Source of the DNA: Polynucleobacter sp. SHI8
GTDB taxonomy: Bacteria; Pseudomonadota; Gammaproteobacteria; Burkholderiales; Burkholderiaceae
Length of the DNA stretch: 64,000 bases
NCBI RefSeq assembly: GCF_027944005.1
Contig: NZ_AP027204.1
Location: 682,001-746,000 of the forward strand
Reading direction: 5' to 3'
In this document: piece by piece, positions 62,929-64,000 of the stretch
Position numbering within the stretch: the stretch's first letter is position 1
Layout: every line of letters starts with the position of its first letter
The notes under the pieces: model-generated
What the model was told of the DNA's origin: nothing
Databases searched by the model: none
Seen by the model: only the letters and a program-made list of their open reading frames with translations
Program-made: the position numbers and the translations under genes

Positions 62929-63408
62929 TTGAGAACTTATAATATATTGTTTCTTTGTACACATAATTCAGCAAGGTCGATTATTGGTGAAATTATTGCG
63001 AACACGCATATTAGTAAAAAATTCGTTGGTTATTCTGCTGGATCACATCCAGCAGAATCTATTAACCCATTTGCTTTAGAAATTGCCGATGAATGTGGTT
63101 ATCCACGAGATAACTTGCGGACTAAACTTTGGAATGAGTATGCTAGTTTTGAATCGCCTAACATGGACTTTATTATTATTGTTTGTGAGGGCCCTGTGGT
63201 GACTGGTCAACCTTATTGGCCGGGTAGTCCTATCATAGCAAGTTGGACCTTTGATGATCTTGCTCTTATTCAAGGCAGTGATGAATTGAAAAGAAGGGCT
63301 TTCAAAAAAGTCAAAATTGAACTTCAAAGAAGACTTGATATATTGTCCTCCTTACCTGAAAGTTCATTGACTCAAGAAACTCTCCAACTCATTCATCTAA
63401 AGAAGTAA
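62929..63408 (+). CDS. ArsC/low-molecular-weight phosphatase family protein
   Basis: 159 residues. ILFLCTHNSARSIIGEIIA carries the C-x5-R-S phosphate-binding loop (Cys near residue 10). GYSAGSHPAESINPFALEI and DFIIIVCEG...PYWPGSP, with a late WTFDDLA, resemble arsenate reductases of the LMW-phosphatase type. TTG 62929 is the likely start, with AGGGA upstream. Arsenate resistance is plausible, but no arsR or acr3 gene is nearby. Confidence 0.8.
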   Translation: MRTYNILFLCTHNSARSIIGEIIANTHISKKFVGYSAGSHPAESINPFALEIADECGYPRDNLRTKLWNEYASFESPNMDFIIIVCEGPVVTGQPYWPGSPIIASWTFDDLALIQGSDELKRRAFKKVKIELQRRLDILSSLPESSLTQETLQLIHLKK

Positions 63409-63428
63409 GATTAGCACCCTAATTTGTT

Positions 63429-63998
63429 TTAACGAAATTGGGTGTGAATATGAATGCCTTCATGCTCATCATGTTTGGCATTCCAAATTTCTGATTCAAT
63501 AGCTCGAGTTGTTTCTTTGTAACCAGTTTGAGACCTTGACTCTATTCCTTGAGTAGAAAAATCAATGTCTTTATATTGATCTTCACCATCGAGCCGATCT
63601 ATTGTGAGATGAATAATATGCATGATGCTTTCACATCCCCAAGTCATGAGTTCCTGAACTCGAGGATCTTTTTTTTCTTCCTCTGACATAAGGCTAGTCA
63701 ATTGTCGGATTGTGTGTCTTAAACGGTGTATTTTTTTTTCCTTGTCTAAAAAATGATCACGACTCGAAAATTGGATATCTTTTTGTTTAGATAAGACTTC
63801 ATTAATTGTTTTTGGTTCTTCACTTACTGGATTCCAAAGCTGTACGGAGAAAATAATCGAACTATTTCTAGGGGTATCGTCTAATACAGCCTCAATCGGG
63901 GTATTAGAAAATATTCCCCCATCCCAATAAGGCTCCCCATCAATACGAATGGCTGGAAATGCTGGCGGTAATGCCCCAGAAGCAAGGATGTGGTCTAG
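63429..63998 (-). CDS. patatin-like phospholipase, C-terminal part (partial)
   Basis: The 5' end lies beyond the right edge; about 189 codons are visible, read in one frame from 63998 with no stop. LASGALPPAFPAIRIDGEPY and WDGGIFSNTPIEAVLDD give the late part of the patatin domain, with the catalytic Asp in DGG. The remainder (SRDHFLDKEKKIHRLRHTI, then about 85 residues) resembles the DUF3734 tail found on bacterial patatins. It would hydrolyse lipid acyl esters. The GxSxG nucleophile is outside the window. Confidence 0.82.
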   Translation of the reverse strand, partial: LDHILASGALPPAFPAIRIDGEPYWDGGIFSNTPIEAVLDDTPRNSSIIFSVQLWNPVSEEPKTINEVLSKQKDIQFSSRDHFLDKEKKIHRLRHTIRQLTSLMSEEEKKDPRVQELMTWGCESIMHIIHLTIDRLDGEDQYKDIDFSTQGIESRSQTGYKETTRAIESEIWNAKHDEHEGIHIHTQFR

Positions 63999-64000
63999 TT

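Overview
The window looks like an AT-rich betaproteobacterial chromosome, closest in gene content and order to freshwater Polynucleobacter-type Burkholderiaceae. This rests on the run carB-greA-DUF4149-yhbY-rlmE-ftsH-folP-glmM-pstSCAB-phoU-phoB-phoR-ppk-ppx, on many Bug-type (TctC-like) solute-binding proteins, and on the general protein style. The assignment is inference from order and family recognition; no database search was possible.

Region 1 (1-17,040) is core genome: the end of carB, transcription and RNA-modification genes, FtsH, folate and peptidoglycan precursor enzymes, then the complete phosphate-starvation system. A candidate Pho box precedes pstS. Polyphosphate kinase and exopolyphosphatase follow.

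Region 2 (17,050-21,230) is a minus-strand cluster: PlcP-like metallophosphatase, GT4 glycosyltransferase, diacylglycerol kinase and OlsB-like N-acyltransferase. A PlsC/OlsA-like acyltransferase is divergent from it. Beside the pst/pho genes this reads as a membrane-lipid remodelling module that saves phosphate.

Region 3 (21,260-26,700) holds tRNA-Pro and tRNA-Arg(UCU). Three further copies of the tRNA-Arg 3' end lie downstream in the same orientation. They separate small cargo units: an MNT/HEPN pair, an MgtC protein, and a second HEPN/NTase pair with an unknown protein. This looks like repeated integration at one tRNA site. A flagellin C-terminal remnant and a short BLUF photoreceptor follow.

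Region 4 (26,770-36,330) is accessory and signalling: an outer-membrane protein, a membrane-anchored TAXI protein, two universal stress proteins, a hybrid histidine kinase, a diguanylate cyclase abutting a decapitated Tad/TadG-like gene, and an FNR regulator. Perfect FNR sites lie upstream of both usp genes.

Region 5 (36,480-43,690) contains a DUF2946/TonB receptor/beta-propeller/TlpA-like cluster, probably for metal (copper-type) handling. Next to it is a sulfur module: a TSUP exporter divergent from a persulfide-dioxygenase-like hydrolase with two YeeE/YedE half-transporters, and a 20-bp palindrome between them.

Region 6 (43,860-55,210) is a catabolic island: FAH hydrolase, VOC dioxygenase-like protein, three orphan Bug proteins, an ammonium transporter, and two paralogous sets of class II aldolase, Bug protein and LigI-type amidohydrolase. 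Region 7 (55,240-64,000) has a MORN-repeat protein, an alpha/beta hydrolase, a beta-barrel-like protein, a complete Liv-type ABC importer, an ArsC/LMW phosphatase-like protein and the end of a patatin-like phospholipase. No CRISPR array, intact transposase or integrase was seen.
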